A DNA stretch of 33,736 nt, taken from Nostoc sp. 'Peltigera membranacea cyanobiont' 210A (lineage in GTDB: Bacteria > Cyanobacteriota > Cyanobacteriia > Cyanobacteriales > Nostocaceae). The first letter of the stretch is position 1; the number at the start of each line of letters is the position of its first letter. Below are positions 25,524 through 33,619 of this stretch, one piece after another. Made by a program: the position numbers and the translations under genes. A model generated the notes under the pieces. That model did not search any database and was not told the DNA's origin. It saw only the letters and a list, made by a program, of their open reading frames with translations. The stretch lies in contig NZ_NOLJ01000015.1 in NCBI RefSeq assembly GCF_002246015.1, positions 25,988-59,723 on the forward strand. The letters are read 5' to 3'.

Positions 25524-25657
25524 GTATTTAAAAAAGCATAGATAAGCAGGTAAAATACTTATCTGATGAGGATTGGCAGAAATATCAATGCGGAGCTTCT
25601 AAACGATGTAGGGTGTGTACCAGGAGAAATGCAGATAGGAAAAGTGAGGAATTAAGT

Positions 25658-26299
25658 ATGGCACTATATCTAGACTCCGCGATCGCATCGGAAGCTGAAG
25701 TTGTTAAGCTTTGGGGATGGGTAAAAGGTATTACAACGAATCCCACGCTGTTATCTCAAAGCGATACTCCACCAGAAACCACGCTCAAAAAATTGGTTGC
25801 CTTGACAAATGGCCCGTTATACTATCAACTTATGGCATCCGATAAAGCTGGGATGCTAGCTGAAGGTAGAAAAGCTTTCGAGATTATTGGTTCACAAACA
25901 ATTTTGAAGATTCCCGCAACACCGTTAGGGTTTGAAGTGGTGGCGAGTCTATCACCAGAAATTACCTGTTCGGTGACAGCGATTTATAGTGCAGCCCAGG
26001 CAGCAGTGGCACGAGAAGCAGGAGCTAAAATTGCCATAGCTTATGTAAATCGAGCTACCCGATTATTAGGTGACGGTATTGTTTTAGTGCGGGATATGGC
26101 TAGCGTACTCAAAGGTAGTGATACGGAAATCTTGGCAGCTAGTATCAAATCTCCTGAAGAAGCAGCCGCATCGTTGCAAGCCGGGGCGGATCATTTGACT
26201 TTACCACTGGCAATGTTGCAGGCGATCGCAACTCATGAATTCTCCCAAAAAACTGTTGAAGAATTCGCGAAAGGAGGCATCGGTTTAAGTAATTCGTAA
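25658..26299 (+). CDS. Transaldolase family protein (FSA/TalC-like)
   Basis: A 213-residue small transaldolase of the type that includes fructose-6-phosphate aldolase. The Schiff-base lysine is K84 in ILKIPATPLG. D6 in LYLDSA and N28 in GITTNPTLL are in the expected places. The length matches the short subfamily rather than the 320-residue TalB type. The ATG at 25658 is chosen over 25613 because GAGG lies about 10 bases upstream and MALYLDSA is the family start. It may move three-carbon units in the pentose phosphate pathway, in line with the ribokinase before it. Confidence 0.87.
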   Translation: MALYLDSAIASEAEVVKLWGWVKGITTNPTLLSQSDTPPETTLKKLVALTNGPLYYQLMASDKAGMLAEGRKAFEIIGSQTILKIPATPLGFEVVASLSPEITCSVTAIYSAAQAAVAREAGAKIAIAYVNRATRLLGDGIVLVRDMASVLKGSDTEILAASIKSPEEAAASLQAGADHLTLPLAMLQAIATHEFSQKTVEEFAKGGIGLSNS

Positions 26300-26310
26300 T
26301 TTGGATGCGT

Positions 26311-27204
26311 TCAATAAGTGAATTTAGCTAAACTATAAAAATCAAATTTACTCAACATCTCCAAAAATGTGAATACCGCAGGTACTTGCAGAGCGTTAGA
26401 TAAAGTTGCAGTTGCAATGACTCTTTCAAGCGGTGCAGGTAAACTGTATACTTGCACCTTTGGGGGAATGGGTACAGCTGCTAAACGAGGCATAATAGCT
26501 GCTCTCAGTCCTTGATTCACCATACTAACGACTGTGGAATCTTCTTGAATGTCGCTAGCAGTATGGATTGGAATTGCTAAAGTCTTCAGATGGTTGTGAA
26601 GAATGCGTCCACAGGGTGTACAAGGAAGCAAAACCGGTGGATACGCTGCTATGTCTTCCCAAGTAATTTGCGGACTGCTAATTTTGGTATCTGGTGGTAG
26701 TAAAGCTATATATTCATCCCGAAAAATTTCCCAGGTTTCAAATTCTTCACCAGTTGGCAGACAGGTAATACCAATATCGGCACGTCCATCGTGCAGACAC
26801 TGCTCTACATCCGTGAAAGCAGCACACTCTATGATTGTGACAGCAATTTCTGGGAATTGATTGTGAAATTGGGCGATCGCTTTTGGTAATAGATGGGTAG
26901 CGACGCTCCGAAAAGCCGCAATTCGCACATGACCACCGTGTAAACCTTTATGCAAGTTTGCTTCGTGTTGCATCATCTTTAGATGCTGCATTGCTTGACG
27001 CGCATGACACAAAATGCGCTCTCCAGCAGGTGTCAGCACAGCACCGTGACGACCTCTCGCAAATAATGGCACACCTAATTCTTCTTCTAGGGTAGCAATG
27101 GCATGACTAATTGCAGGCTGGGAAAGCTGCAATTCTAAGGCTGCTTCACTAAAGTTACCACGATCTGCTACTGCAACTATAGCTCGGAGTTGGGAGAGTT
27201 TCAT
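26311..27204 (-). CDS. LysR-type transcriptional regulator
   Basis: A 297-residue LysR regulator. The N-terminal winged helix-turn-helix (about 1-60) reads MKLSQLRAIVAVADRGNFSE ... QLSQPAISHAIATLEEELGVPLF. The C-terminal substrate-binding fold follows from about residue 90, where a small co-inducer would bind. The ATG at 27204 is preferred to TTG at 27210. It is convergent with the transaldolase (11 bases apart) and divergent from the small gene at 27382. By the usual LysR habit it may act on that gene and the GST behind it, from the 177-base divergent spacer. Its effector is unknown. Confidence 0.92.
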   Translation of the reverse strand: MKLSQLRAIVAVADRGNFSEAALELQLSQPAISHAIATLEEELGVPLFARGRHGAVLTPAGERILCHARQAMQHLKMMQHEANLHKGLHGGHVRIAAFRSVATHLLPKAIAQFHNQFPEIAVTIIECAAFTDVEQCLHDGRADIGITCLPTGEEFETWEIFRDEYIALLPPDTKISSPQITWEDIAAYPPVLLPCTPCGRILHNHLKTLAIPIHTASDIQEDSTVVSMVNQGLRAAIMPRLAAVPIPPKVQVYSLPAPLERVIATATLSNALQVPAVFTFLEMLSKFDFYSLAKFTY

Positions 27205-27381
27205 AGGCAATTGATGAGAACAAGGGTATACACATCCTGACTTTATTGTGGCAAAAAGGTTGTATTAGTGATTTTTCATATCTATAAATCCTATTTATAG
27301 AACCTATGCAAGCCATGATTTGATTCCTAACTGAGATGTTGTTACTGTTTTATTTACTGAGCAACTTTCAGGAATAATTTT

Positions 27382-27666
27382 ATGAACAATAACATTAAGT
27401 GTTTACAAACAGAAGATATAGAAATAAATTGTAGTCCGTCATTACAGAAAAAATTCCACTCAAACTTCTGGAAATATCTGTATATGATTTGGGAAAATTT
27501 TGTCAAAAACCTCCTAGCAGATCCGAATGAATTACAAGTTTGGCAAAAGGTTGACCGCCACGGTAATATCTATTGGCAAGCTTACGACCCGGCAACCGGA
27601 AAATCTTTTTCTTCAGGTTCTGAAACTGATGTGTCTATGTGGATTGAACAAGTTTATAGGTATTAA
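27382..27666 (+). CDS. Small conserved cyanobacterial protein, function unknown
   Basis: A 94-residue protein. The second half is the recognisable part: ELQVWQKVDRHGNIYWQAYD, then PATGKSFSSGSE and MWIEQVYRY, a pattern seen in short hypothetical proteins across filamentous cyanobacteria. The first 35 residues look variable. There is no signal peptide and no enzyme motif. It ends 4 bases before the GST start, so they are one transcript. It may be controlled by the divergent LysR gene. Confidence 0.75.
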   Translation: MNNNIKCLQTEDIEINCSPSLQKKFHSNFWKYLYMIWENFVKNLLADPNELQVWQKVDRHGNIYWQAYDPATGKSFSSGSETDVSMWIEQVYRY

Positions 27667-27670
27667 AAAT

Positions 27671-28327
27671 ATGACACAACTTACTTTAGTAATCGGCAAC
27701 AAAAATTATTCATCTTGGTCACTTCGTCCTTGGTTAGCGATGAAGCAATTCGGTTTGGAATTCAATGAGATTCGGATTCCTCTCTACAACAACCCAGATT
27801 TTTCATCAAAGGTTCGGCAATACTCGTCATCAGGAAAAGTACCTGTGTTATTGCACGATACGCAAACGGTGTGGGATTCTCTCGCTATTTGTGAATATCT
27901 AGCTGAAACTTTTCCAACCCTGCAATGGTGGCCAGAGAATAAGGCCGCAAGAGCATTAGCTCGTTCTGTCAGTGCGGAAATGCACTCAGGATTTCAAAAC
28001 CTGCGTCAGAATATGCCAATGAACTGCCGTACTAAATATCCTGGTAAAGGTTTAGAACCCGGCGTACAACAAGACATTGACCGCATTACTAGCATCTGGC
28101 AAGAATCACGTCAAAAGTTTGGGGCTGGTGGCAATTTGTTATTTGGCAATTTCACGATTGCCGATGCATTTTTTGCTCCAGTTGTCCTGCGGTTTATCGC
28201 CTATGAGGTGCAGTTAGATACTGTTTCTAGAGATTACGTGGAGTCAGTTTTGGCACTTCCAGCAATGCAAGAGTGGATAAATGCAGCAAAGAATGAGACA
28301 GAAGTTATTCCCCAATATGAGTTTTAG
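27671..28327 (+). CDS. Glutathione S-transferase family protein
   Basis: A 218-residue cytosolic GST. The thioredoxin-like N-terminal domain has GNKNYSSWSLRPWLAM (9-24), where the Ser residues are candidates for activating the glutathione thiol, and SGKVPVLLHD (about 54-63) with the cis-Pro. The all-helical C-terminal half ends with ADAFFAPVVLRF, the N-capping ADAFFAP motif. The ATG at 27671 is chosen over the in-frame start at 27527, which runs through the preceding gene. Likely roles are detoxification or reduction of an organic substrate. Confidence 0.9.
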   Translation: MTQLTLVIGNKNYSSWSLRPWLAMKQFGLEFNEIRIPLYNNPDFSSKVRQYSSSGKVPVLLHDTQTVWDSLAICEYLAETFPTLQWWPENKAARALARSVSAEMHSGFQNLRQNMPMNCRTKYPGKGLEPGVQQDIDRITSIWQESRQKFGAGGNLLFGNFTIADAFFAPVVLRFIAYEVQLDTVSRDYVESVLALPAMQEWINAAKNETEVIPQYEF

Positions 28328-28363
28328 GGAAATAGGAAATAAGAAAAACTTCAATTCTAGATT

Positions 28364-28474
28364 AATACGGTTCAGTTAAGCATTTTTTCTCTTCTCTCTG
28401 TTTCCTCTGCGCCTCTGCGGTTCGTTAAAAAAGTTGACTTTGACAAAGACTTTTAGCCTTAACTGAACCGTATT
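28364..28474. mobile_element. MITE-like element, 17-bp terminal inverted repeats
   Basis: AATACGGTTCAGTTAAG (28364-28380) is perfectly inverted at 28458-28474. AATTCTAGAT (28353-28362) and AATTATAGAT (28476-28485) flank it with one mismatch and equal 1-base spacing, like a target duplication. Inside, 28396-28424 carries the CTCTGCGCCTCTGCGGTTCG repeat also found, inverted, at 15575-15603. No coding sequence. Confidence 0.75.
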
Positions 28475-28555
28475 GAATTATAGATGCAAATCAAAGAGAT
28501 ATTGCTACTAGACATTTCCAGAAATTAAATATGTGTTATCTAGAACCCTTATGCC

Positions 28556-28590
28556 GAGACATAGCAATGCTATGTCTCTACATTCTTTTT
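28556..28590. repeat. Palindrome with T-run
   Basis: GAGACATAGC (28556-28565) and GCTATGTCTC (28569-28578) form a perfect stem with loop AAT, followed by TACATTCTTTTTT. It belongs to the dispersed GAGACATAGCAATGC repeats of Nostocales and could work as an intrinsic terminator. Confidence 0.7.
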
Positions 28591-28594
28591 TAGA

Positions 28595-28709
28595 CAGGAC
28601 TTACGCAAAAAGTCTCTCAAACTCTTATTCCTTCGTGTCCTTTGCGTCCTTCTCTAACGAGACGCTGCGCGAACGCGGTTCGTTTTATCATAGTTTTGCG
28701 TAAGTCCTA
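28595..28709. mobile_element. MITE-like element with AGGACTTACGCAAAA ends
   Basis: The 15-base ends at 28596-28610 and 28694-28708 are perfect inverted repeats. TTAGA flanks both sides (28590-28594 and 28710-28714), a probable 5-base target duplication. The interior holds CCTTTGCGTCC and GCGAACGCGGTTCG repeat fragments. There is no open frame, so it would need a transposase in trans. Confidence 0.75.
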
Positions 28710-28714
28710 TTAGA

Positions 28715-29002
28715 TATTGATAATTTTAAATAGTTATGACCTCCCTATAGTCCCTTTGATGCTTTGGGGGGACGGCGTTAGCGGGAGATGAATTTTCTTA
28801 CAAATCATTTAGGATTGCGATCGCTCTCTTAAACCACCCTGCTAAACTGTAAGGTCTATCCAGGAAAATCGCCCGATCCATCCCGACACTGTTCAAGCTC
28901 TAGTGCTTATGGAGCATAGCTTATAGCTTTCCAAACGTGCTATTCTTCTCTAACGACTGTTTAATAGCGTTAAGCTAGAATAAATCCATTTTAATATTAG
29001 TA
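28715..29002. other. Spacer before the EEP-cardiolipin synthase pair
   Basis: No gene or RNA was recognised. One HIP1 site (GCGATCGC) lies near 28817. The AT-rich last 60 bases probably hold the promoter of the following gene. Confidence 0.45.
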
Positions 29003-29839
29003 ATGCCTAATATTCAAGAACACGTAAACACTCTCGTTACAAAATTTGTTCCGGGTTATAGATTTTTTCGTTTACAAGAACTCACAATTGATAAAAATAG
29101 TTCAATTCAAACAGAAATTAATAGTAAATCAATTAAAGTTCTCAGTTGGAATATTGCTAAACAAAACTACAATAACGCTTGGTTAGAAGATTTTTCCAAA
29201 ATAATTGCAACTTATCAACCAAACCTCATATTTTTACAAGAATTTTCTTTAAAGTTAGAGGCAGACGAATGGGCAAAATGGTTGAAAATGAATTGGAGTT
29301 TTGCTCCTAATTTTGTAGATATTCATCATCAAACTTATTCAGGAATCTTTACAGCATCAACAATCAGTCCGATTACAAAAAAAGTTATAACCACTAAACA
29401 TCATGAGCCGATTGTTAAAACTCCTAAAATTTCTTTAATCACTGAGTATCTGCTATCTGAGCAAAGCATAACTCTCATGACAATCAATACTCATCTGATC
29501 AATTTTGTAGATTTAAATAAATTTAAAATCCAACTAAATGAATTAGAGCAAGCCTTATCTATACATCGGGGGGCACTAATATTTTCAGGAGATTTCAATA
29601 CTTGGAGTCGAAAAAGAGCAGTTATTCTCAATCAAGTAACAACTCAATTAGGATTAACGCCTGTAATTTTCGCACCTGATGAGAAGGAGAAAATTAAACG
29701 CTTCCTGTTGTCACCTCCTTTAGATCATATCTTTTATAGAGATATCAGTGTGAAGAAAGCTAGTGCTAAAGTGCTAGACCAAATTTGTTCATCCGATCAT
29801 AAGCCATTGCTGGCAGAATTTACTTATACCAATACTTAA
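29003..29839 (+). CDS. Endonuclease/exonuclease/phosphatase (EEP) family hydrolase
   Basis: A 278-residue member of the DNase I-like metal-dependent fold. All core positions are visible: N50 in LSWNIAK, E80 in FLQEF, H164 in INTHL, D197/N199 in SGDFNTW, D241/H242 in LDHIFYR, and D265/H266 in SSDHKPLLAEF. The fold covers nucleases, sphingomyelinases and inositol phosphatases, so the substrate is open. Only 11 bases separate it from the cardiolipin synthase gene, so a role on membrane lipids or phosphodiesters is worth considering. No signal peptide is evident. A known relative in gammaproteobacteria (YbhP type) also lies beside a cardiolipin synthase gene. Confidence 0.88.
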   Translation: MPNIQEHVNTLVTKFVPGYRFFRLQELTIDKNSSIQTEINSKSIKVLSWNIAKQNYNNAWLEDFSKIIATYQPNLIFLQEFSLKLEADEWAKWLKMNWSFAPNFVDIHHQTYSGIFTASTISPITKKVITTKHHEPIVKTPKISLITEYLLSEQSITLMTINTHLINFVDLNKFKIQLNELEQALSIHRGALIFSGDFNTWSRKRAVILNQVTTQLGLTPVIFAPDEKEKIKRFLLSPPLDHIFYRDISVKKASAKVLDQICSSDHKPLLAEFTYTNT

Positions 29840-29850
29840 AAAAAATTAAG

Positions 29851-31293
29851 ATGCTTGTAGATGCTGGTGTTCTAGCTATTTTTAGCACAGCTACAGTTGT
29901 TGTTCATTTCGTGGGAGTTATACATGCAGCCCATGCAGTGATGAATGTGCGTTCTTCCCAAGGGGCAATTGCCTGGAGCATTTCTCTAATTACCTTTCCC
30001 TGGCTAACGATTCCGTTGTATTGGATTTTAGGAAGAACTAAATTTCATGGATATGCTGAAACACTACGCTCAGTCTATGCACAACACTATAAGCTTTTTC
30101 ATTCTACTTATAGCGAACTGATTAAATTTCAGGTTGCGCCACCAGATAATCTAGCCCAGTTGCAACCTTTAGCGGAGGCTTTTACAGAAATTTATTTCAC
30201 ATCAGGCAATGCTGCCGAATTACTGATTAATGGTCAGCAAACCTATGAAGCGATGCTGAAAAAGATTGCATCGGCGACAAATTATATTTTGTTTCAATTC
30301 TATACTGTTAACGATGACGAATCAGGTAATGAGTTTAAAGAAGCATTGATTGCTAAAGCCAAGCAAGGAATAAGCATCTATTTTCTCTACGATGAAATTG
30401 GTTCCAAGAAACTATCTCGCCCTTATATCCAATCTCTACAACAGCATGGAATTGCAGTAAGTGCATTTAACACCACTAAAGGTCAGGGTAATCGGTTCCA
30501 ATTTAATTTTCGCAATCATCGGAAAATTTTGGTAGTGGATGGAGAAATAGCATTTGTAGGTGGATTGAATATTGGTGATGAATATTTAGGAAAAAATCCT
30601 CGTTTGAGTCCTTGGCGTGACACTCATATCATGCTTGAAGGCCCAAGTGTACAAAGCCTACAAAACTCTTTTGTGCGAGATTGGTATTGGGCAACTCGAA
30701 AACTTCTCGAAGTTAACTGGCAGGTAAAAATTAATCGGGAAACTAATCAAACTGTATTTATACTTCCTACAGGCCCGGCAGATCATCTGCCAGCTTGTAA
30801 GCTTTTTTTTGTCGAACTAATTAATCAAGCTCAAACTCATCTCTGGATTGCTAGTCCATACTTTGTGCCGGATGAGGCAACATTGTCAGCCTTAAAACTG
30901 GCAGCAATGCGAGGTGTCGATGTGCGAATTCTCTTACCAAATCGACCCGATCATTTATTTGTTTATTTATGTTCCTTCTCTTACTACACCGAAATGGAAA
31001 AAATCGGTATCAAGTTGTATCGTTACAAAAATGGGTTTATGCATCAAAAAATTATAGTCATTGATGAGAATCTAGCAGGGGTAGGAACTGTTAACTTAGA
31101 TAATCGCTCGTTTTCTCTAAATTTTGAAGTTATGGGTTTTGTTACCGAGTGTGGGTTTGTCCAAAGTGTGAAAAAGATGTTAGAGGATGATTTAGCTGTC
31201 TGTGTTGCTGTCGATCTTAATGAGTACGATAAAAAACCTTTTTGGTTTAAGTTAGCTGTGAGAGTCTCTCGATTGCTGACTCCTTTACTTTGA
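29851..31293 (+). CDS. cls: Cardiolipin synthase (PLD family)
   Basis: A 480-residue membrane phospholipid synthase that makes cardiolipin, usually by joining two phosphatidylglycerols. Two N-terminal membrane segments (about 5-27 and 38-58) precede PLYWILGRTKF. The two HKD motifs are HRKILVVDGEIAFVGGLNIGDE (about 226-247) and HQKIIVIDENLAGVGTVNLDNRS (about 398-420), both complete. The length matches bacterial Cls (about 480). It is the second gene of a pair with the EEP hydrolase. Confidence 0.92.
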   Translation: MLVDAGVLAIFSTATVVVHFVGVIHAAHAVMNVRSSQGAIAWSISLITFPWLTIPLYWILGRTKFHGYAETLRSVYAQHYKLFHSTYSELIKFQVAPPDNLAQLQPLAEAFTEIYFTSGNAAELLINGQQTYEAMLKKIASATNYILFQFYTVNDDESGNEFKEALIAKAKQGISIYFLYDEIGSKKLSRPYIQSLQQHGIAVSAFNTTKGQGNRFQFNFRNHRKILVVDGEIAFVGGLNIGDEYLGKNPRLSPWRDTHIMLEGPSVQSLQNSFVRDWYWATRKLLEVNWQVKINRETNQTVFILPTGPADHLPACKLFFVELINQAQTHLWIASPYFVPDEATLSALKLAAMRGVDVRILLPNRPDHLFVYLCSFSYYTEMEKIGIKLYRYKNGFMHQKIIVIDENLAGVGTVNLDNRSFSLNFEVMGFVTECGFVQSVKKMLEDDLAVCVAVDLNEYDKKPFWFKLAVRVSRLLTPLL

Positions 31294-31334
31294 TCGCTAA
31301 TATATGGATTAATAGAATAATCCATCAGGCAAAG

Positions 31335-31889
31335 TTAGGGTAATTTACTCAGTGGTGTCGCTAAACCGTCAATGCTGACAAGATTTTTCTTCTGTTGATA
31401 TTCTCGAACTCCCTCTTCGCCTTTTTTACTAGCCCAGTTTACTAAAGTCTGGCGCTGACCTTGATATTCATAGAGTGGTACCCCAAAACCACAGGAAGTC
31501 TGGATTTTTTCAATGTCAGCGACGATAATTTGACGAGTTCCAGGTATGGGCAAAAACAGAGAATAGAGGGAGTCCCACTCTGGAGAACTCGGTAAAATCG
31601 TGGTTCCTTGACCGTAAAGACGCAAGATACACGCGGGTTCTTGAAAAGCACAAAACATGAAGGTTATCCGCCCATTTTCTTGCAAATGGGCTGATGTTTC
31701 GTTACCACTACCTGTGAGGTCTACATAACCTACTCGGTTGGGAGACAAGATACGAAAGCAGTCTTGACCTTTAGGAGACAGGTTAACATGACCTGTAGGA
31801 CTCAAAGGTGCAGAGCCAACAAAGAAAAGGTGTTGGGCAGCAATAAAGTCTTGCAGTTCTTCAGTAATACAGTCAAACAATTTAGACAT
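31335..31889 (-). CDS. Pyridoxamine 5'-phosphate oxidase-fold flavoprotein
   Basis: A 184-residue split-barrel protein of the PPOX superfamily (FMN or F420 binding). The pattern LFFVGSAPLSPTGHVNLSPKG near residues 21-41 and the loop GSGNETSAHLQENGRITFMFCAF near 61-83 are typical of the stress-protein-like PPOX group common in cyanobacteria. It is unlikely to be the vitamin B6 enzyme PdxH. The gene is convergent with cls and has a separate upstream region. Substrate and cofactor are not determined. Confidence 0.85.
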   Translation of the reverse strand: MSKLFDCITEELQDFIAAQHLFFVGSAPLSPTGHVNLSPKGQDCFRILSPNRVGYVDLTGSGNETSAHLQENGRITFMFCAFQEPACILRLYGQGTTILPSSPEWDSLYSLFLPIPGTRQIIVADIEKIQTSCGFGVPLYEYQGQRQTLVNWASKKGEEGVREYQQKKNLVSIDGLATPLSKLP

Positions 31890-32005
31890 AGACTGTCTGA
31901 TTTATATTTACAAATTGATCGTTTTCTCAGCCTATGTCTTAGCTAAAAATCTAGCAAGGTATAATTACTGATGTCTGGTTTATCGGAAGGGAGTGGGGAA
32001 AACTG

Positions 32006-32530
32006 TTACTGTCTCATATACCGACTAGCCATTTGGATGGCATCAGCGATATCGACATCACCATCACCATCAGCATCCAAAAAGGAATTTAGGACAGGAT
32101 TTCCACCAGCTTGGGGATTTTGAGCATTGGCTCCTGATTGCAAAAACTTTAGCACCAAAGGTACTGCCAAAGGCAGCAATTGTTGAACGATACCAGCATC
32201 CAACCCAGTGCGTTGGGCAGCAACTTGAGCTACTTGCTGTTGTATCTGAGGAGAAAACAACGAATTGACGGCTTGGGGGTTGGGAGAAGTACCAGCGTAT
32301 TGACTGACTAAATTTTGTGTGGCTTCATTACCATCTGTGGCTTGTTTGTCTTGTAAAGCAGAACGCACTTGACCACCCACAATTGACAAAACTGATTGAA
32401 TGGTAGAAGGATCTGCGCCTGTGCGATCGCTCAACTGCTGTACAGTGTTAACAATGCTTCCTATTTGACCTAAGCTGCCCTGTTGATTGGGATTAGCGAC
32501 AGCACCAAGAATTTGATCGAAAAGTCCCAT
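32006..32530 (-). CDS. DUF937 protein with terminal EF-hand/dockerin-like calcium loop
   Basis: A 174-residue protein. Residues 1-135 fit DUF937: MGLFDQILGAVANPNQQGSLG, a Gln/Ser/Ala-rich helical body, and a hydrophobic LLPLAVPLVLKFLQ segment. The last 25 residues hold a clear calcium loop, DADGDGDVDIAD (152-163), with Asp at positions 1, 3, 5 and 12, similar to dockerin or EF-hand type repeats. No signal peptide is visible. Function is unknown; calcium-dependent association is an inference from the loop. Confidence 0.82.
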   Translation of the reverse strand: MGLFDQILGAVANPNQQGSLGQIGSIVNTVQQLSDRTGADPSTIQSVLSIVGGQVRSALQDKQATDGNEATQNLVSQYAGTSPNPQAVNSLFSPQIQQQVAQVAAQRTGLDAGIVQQLLPLAVPLVLKFLQSGANAQNPQAGGNPVLNSFLDADGDGDVDIADAIQMASRYMRQ

Positions 32531-33097
32531 AAGTTTGTTTCTCTCTTTGTTCTCAAAAACTTGCCAAAACTGGCTGGAAGTTTTTTGTGTACACGGACTT
32601 TTGTAAGTCTATTAAAAGATTAGAACACGTAAACTTATAATTAACGAATAAAATTTTAACAGCTACTAGCTCAAGTATGAGAAATCGATCGAGCAATGAC
32701 AAATTCTGTGCTTCGATTTAACTCAGATTGGCAAGTAATTTTACCCTGATGTTTTTTGTTTTTCTACTACAATCTCAGATGCGTAGGTGTAATCCGCCGC
32801 AGGCATCGCTAGCCTTAAACCCTTAATGCGTCGTGGTTTGGTGTTGATATCATGTCCGTCAAATCACCCATAATAAAAGAACCCCACCCCCGACCCCTCC
32901 CCGCAAGCGGGGAGGGGAGCTAAAGCGGAGCTTTTGCGGGGTGGGGTTCCGGTTATTATGGTTAATTACCCGGACATCATATGAGAAATTCTTTAAAGTT
33001 CCAACTAAAAAGAATAAATCGCTGTCTGTAGAAGAATATTCATCTATGTTTCAGACAGCGATCGCAAAACGCTCGATTTATTTGACCGATATTTGCT
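32531..33097. other. Spacer with repeats between DUF937 and purQ genes
   Basis: No convincing gene. It contains the MITE-like element at 32849-32980. Near the purQ stop it also has a two-part inverted repeat: AATAAATCG/CGATTTATT (33013-33021 and 33074-33082) enclosing CGCTGTCTG/CAGACAGCG (33020-33028 and 33052-33060). The latter could end purQ transcripts. Confidence 0.6.
32849..32980. mobile_element. MITE-like long inverted repeat with GC-rich core
   Basis: Arms of about 45 bases pair imperfectly: ATCATGTCCG...CATAATAA...GAACCCCACCCC on the left and GGGGTGGGGTTCC...TTATTATGG...CGGACATCAT on the right. The core contains CCCCTCCCCGCAAGCGGGGAGGGG and an AAAGC/GCTTT stem. No coding capacity and no clear target duplication. 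It is a Nostocales dispersed palindromic element. Confidence 0.7.
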
Positions 33098-33616
33098 CTA
33101 CGCTAATGCCGCTACTTTCTCTAGTAAGCCTTGAAACAACCTCAAGCCATCACTACCCCCTAGCATTGCGTCTGATGCCCTTTCTGGGTGCGGCATCATT
33201 CCCAATACATTGCCCCGACGATCGCAAATCCCGGCAATGTTGTTCAGTGAACCGTTGGGATTTTCCCCTTCATAGCGAAACAAGACTTGCCCGTTATCTT
33301 CAATTTCTGCGAGAGTGGCTGCATCAGCGTAGAATCTACCCTCTCCGTGGGCAATGGGCAAAGTGATAACTTCACCAGTTGTATAAGCTTGCGTCCATAG
33401 ATTAGTACGCTCAACTTTCAAGGGGACGCGATCGCAAATAAAATGTAAATCCCGGTTTCTGGTTAACACCCCTGGCAATAGTCCAGCTTCAGTTAATACC
33501 TGAAACCCATTACAAATACCGAGGACAAACTTACCCTTTTGGGCGTGTTCCACAACCTGCTGCATCACGGGTGAAAAACGTGCGATCGCACCACAGCGCA
33601 GATAATCCCCGTAATC
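33098..33616 (-). pseudogene. purQ: 5'-truncated purQ (FGAM synthase glutaminase subunit)
   Basis: The glutaminase subunit of phosphoribosylformylglycinamidine synthase, acting in purine synthesis, but without its start. From 33616 downstream the frame reads DYGDYLRCGAIARFSP, then MQQVVEHAQKGKFVLGICNGFQ with the catalytic Cys, and PHPE near the end with the His/Glu of the triad. Normal cyanobacterial PurQ is about 224 residues; about 54 N-terminal residues, including the FPGSNCD segment, are absent. Homology begins right after an in-frame TAA (33617-33619) and unrelated sequence lies beyond. A product could start at GTG 33568 (156 residues) but would lack the first strands of the fold. Purine prototrophy would then need another intact copy. 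A misassembly at this spot is also possible. Confidence 0.85.
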
Positions 33617-33619
33617 TTA

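Noticed and set aside
27527..27670. A 48-codon upstream extension of the GST
   Set aside because: It runs through the preceding small gene in another frame; the ATG at 27671 fits the thioredoxin-like domain start.
32941..33366. A 141-codon plus-strand frame
   Set aside because: It runs from the MITE-like element through the antisense of purQ; the purQ frame matches its family throughout.
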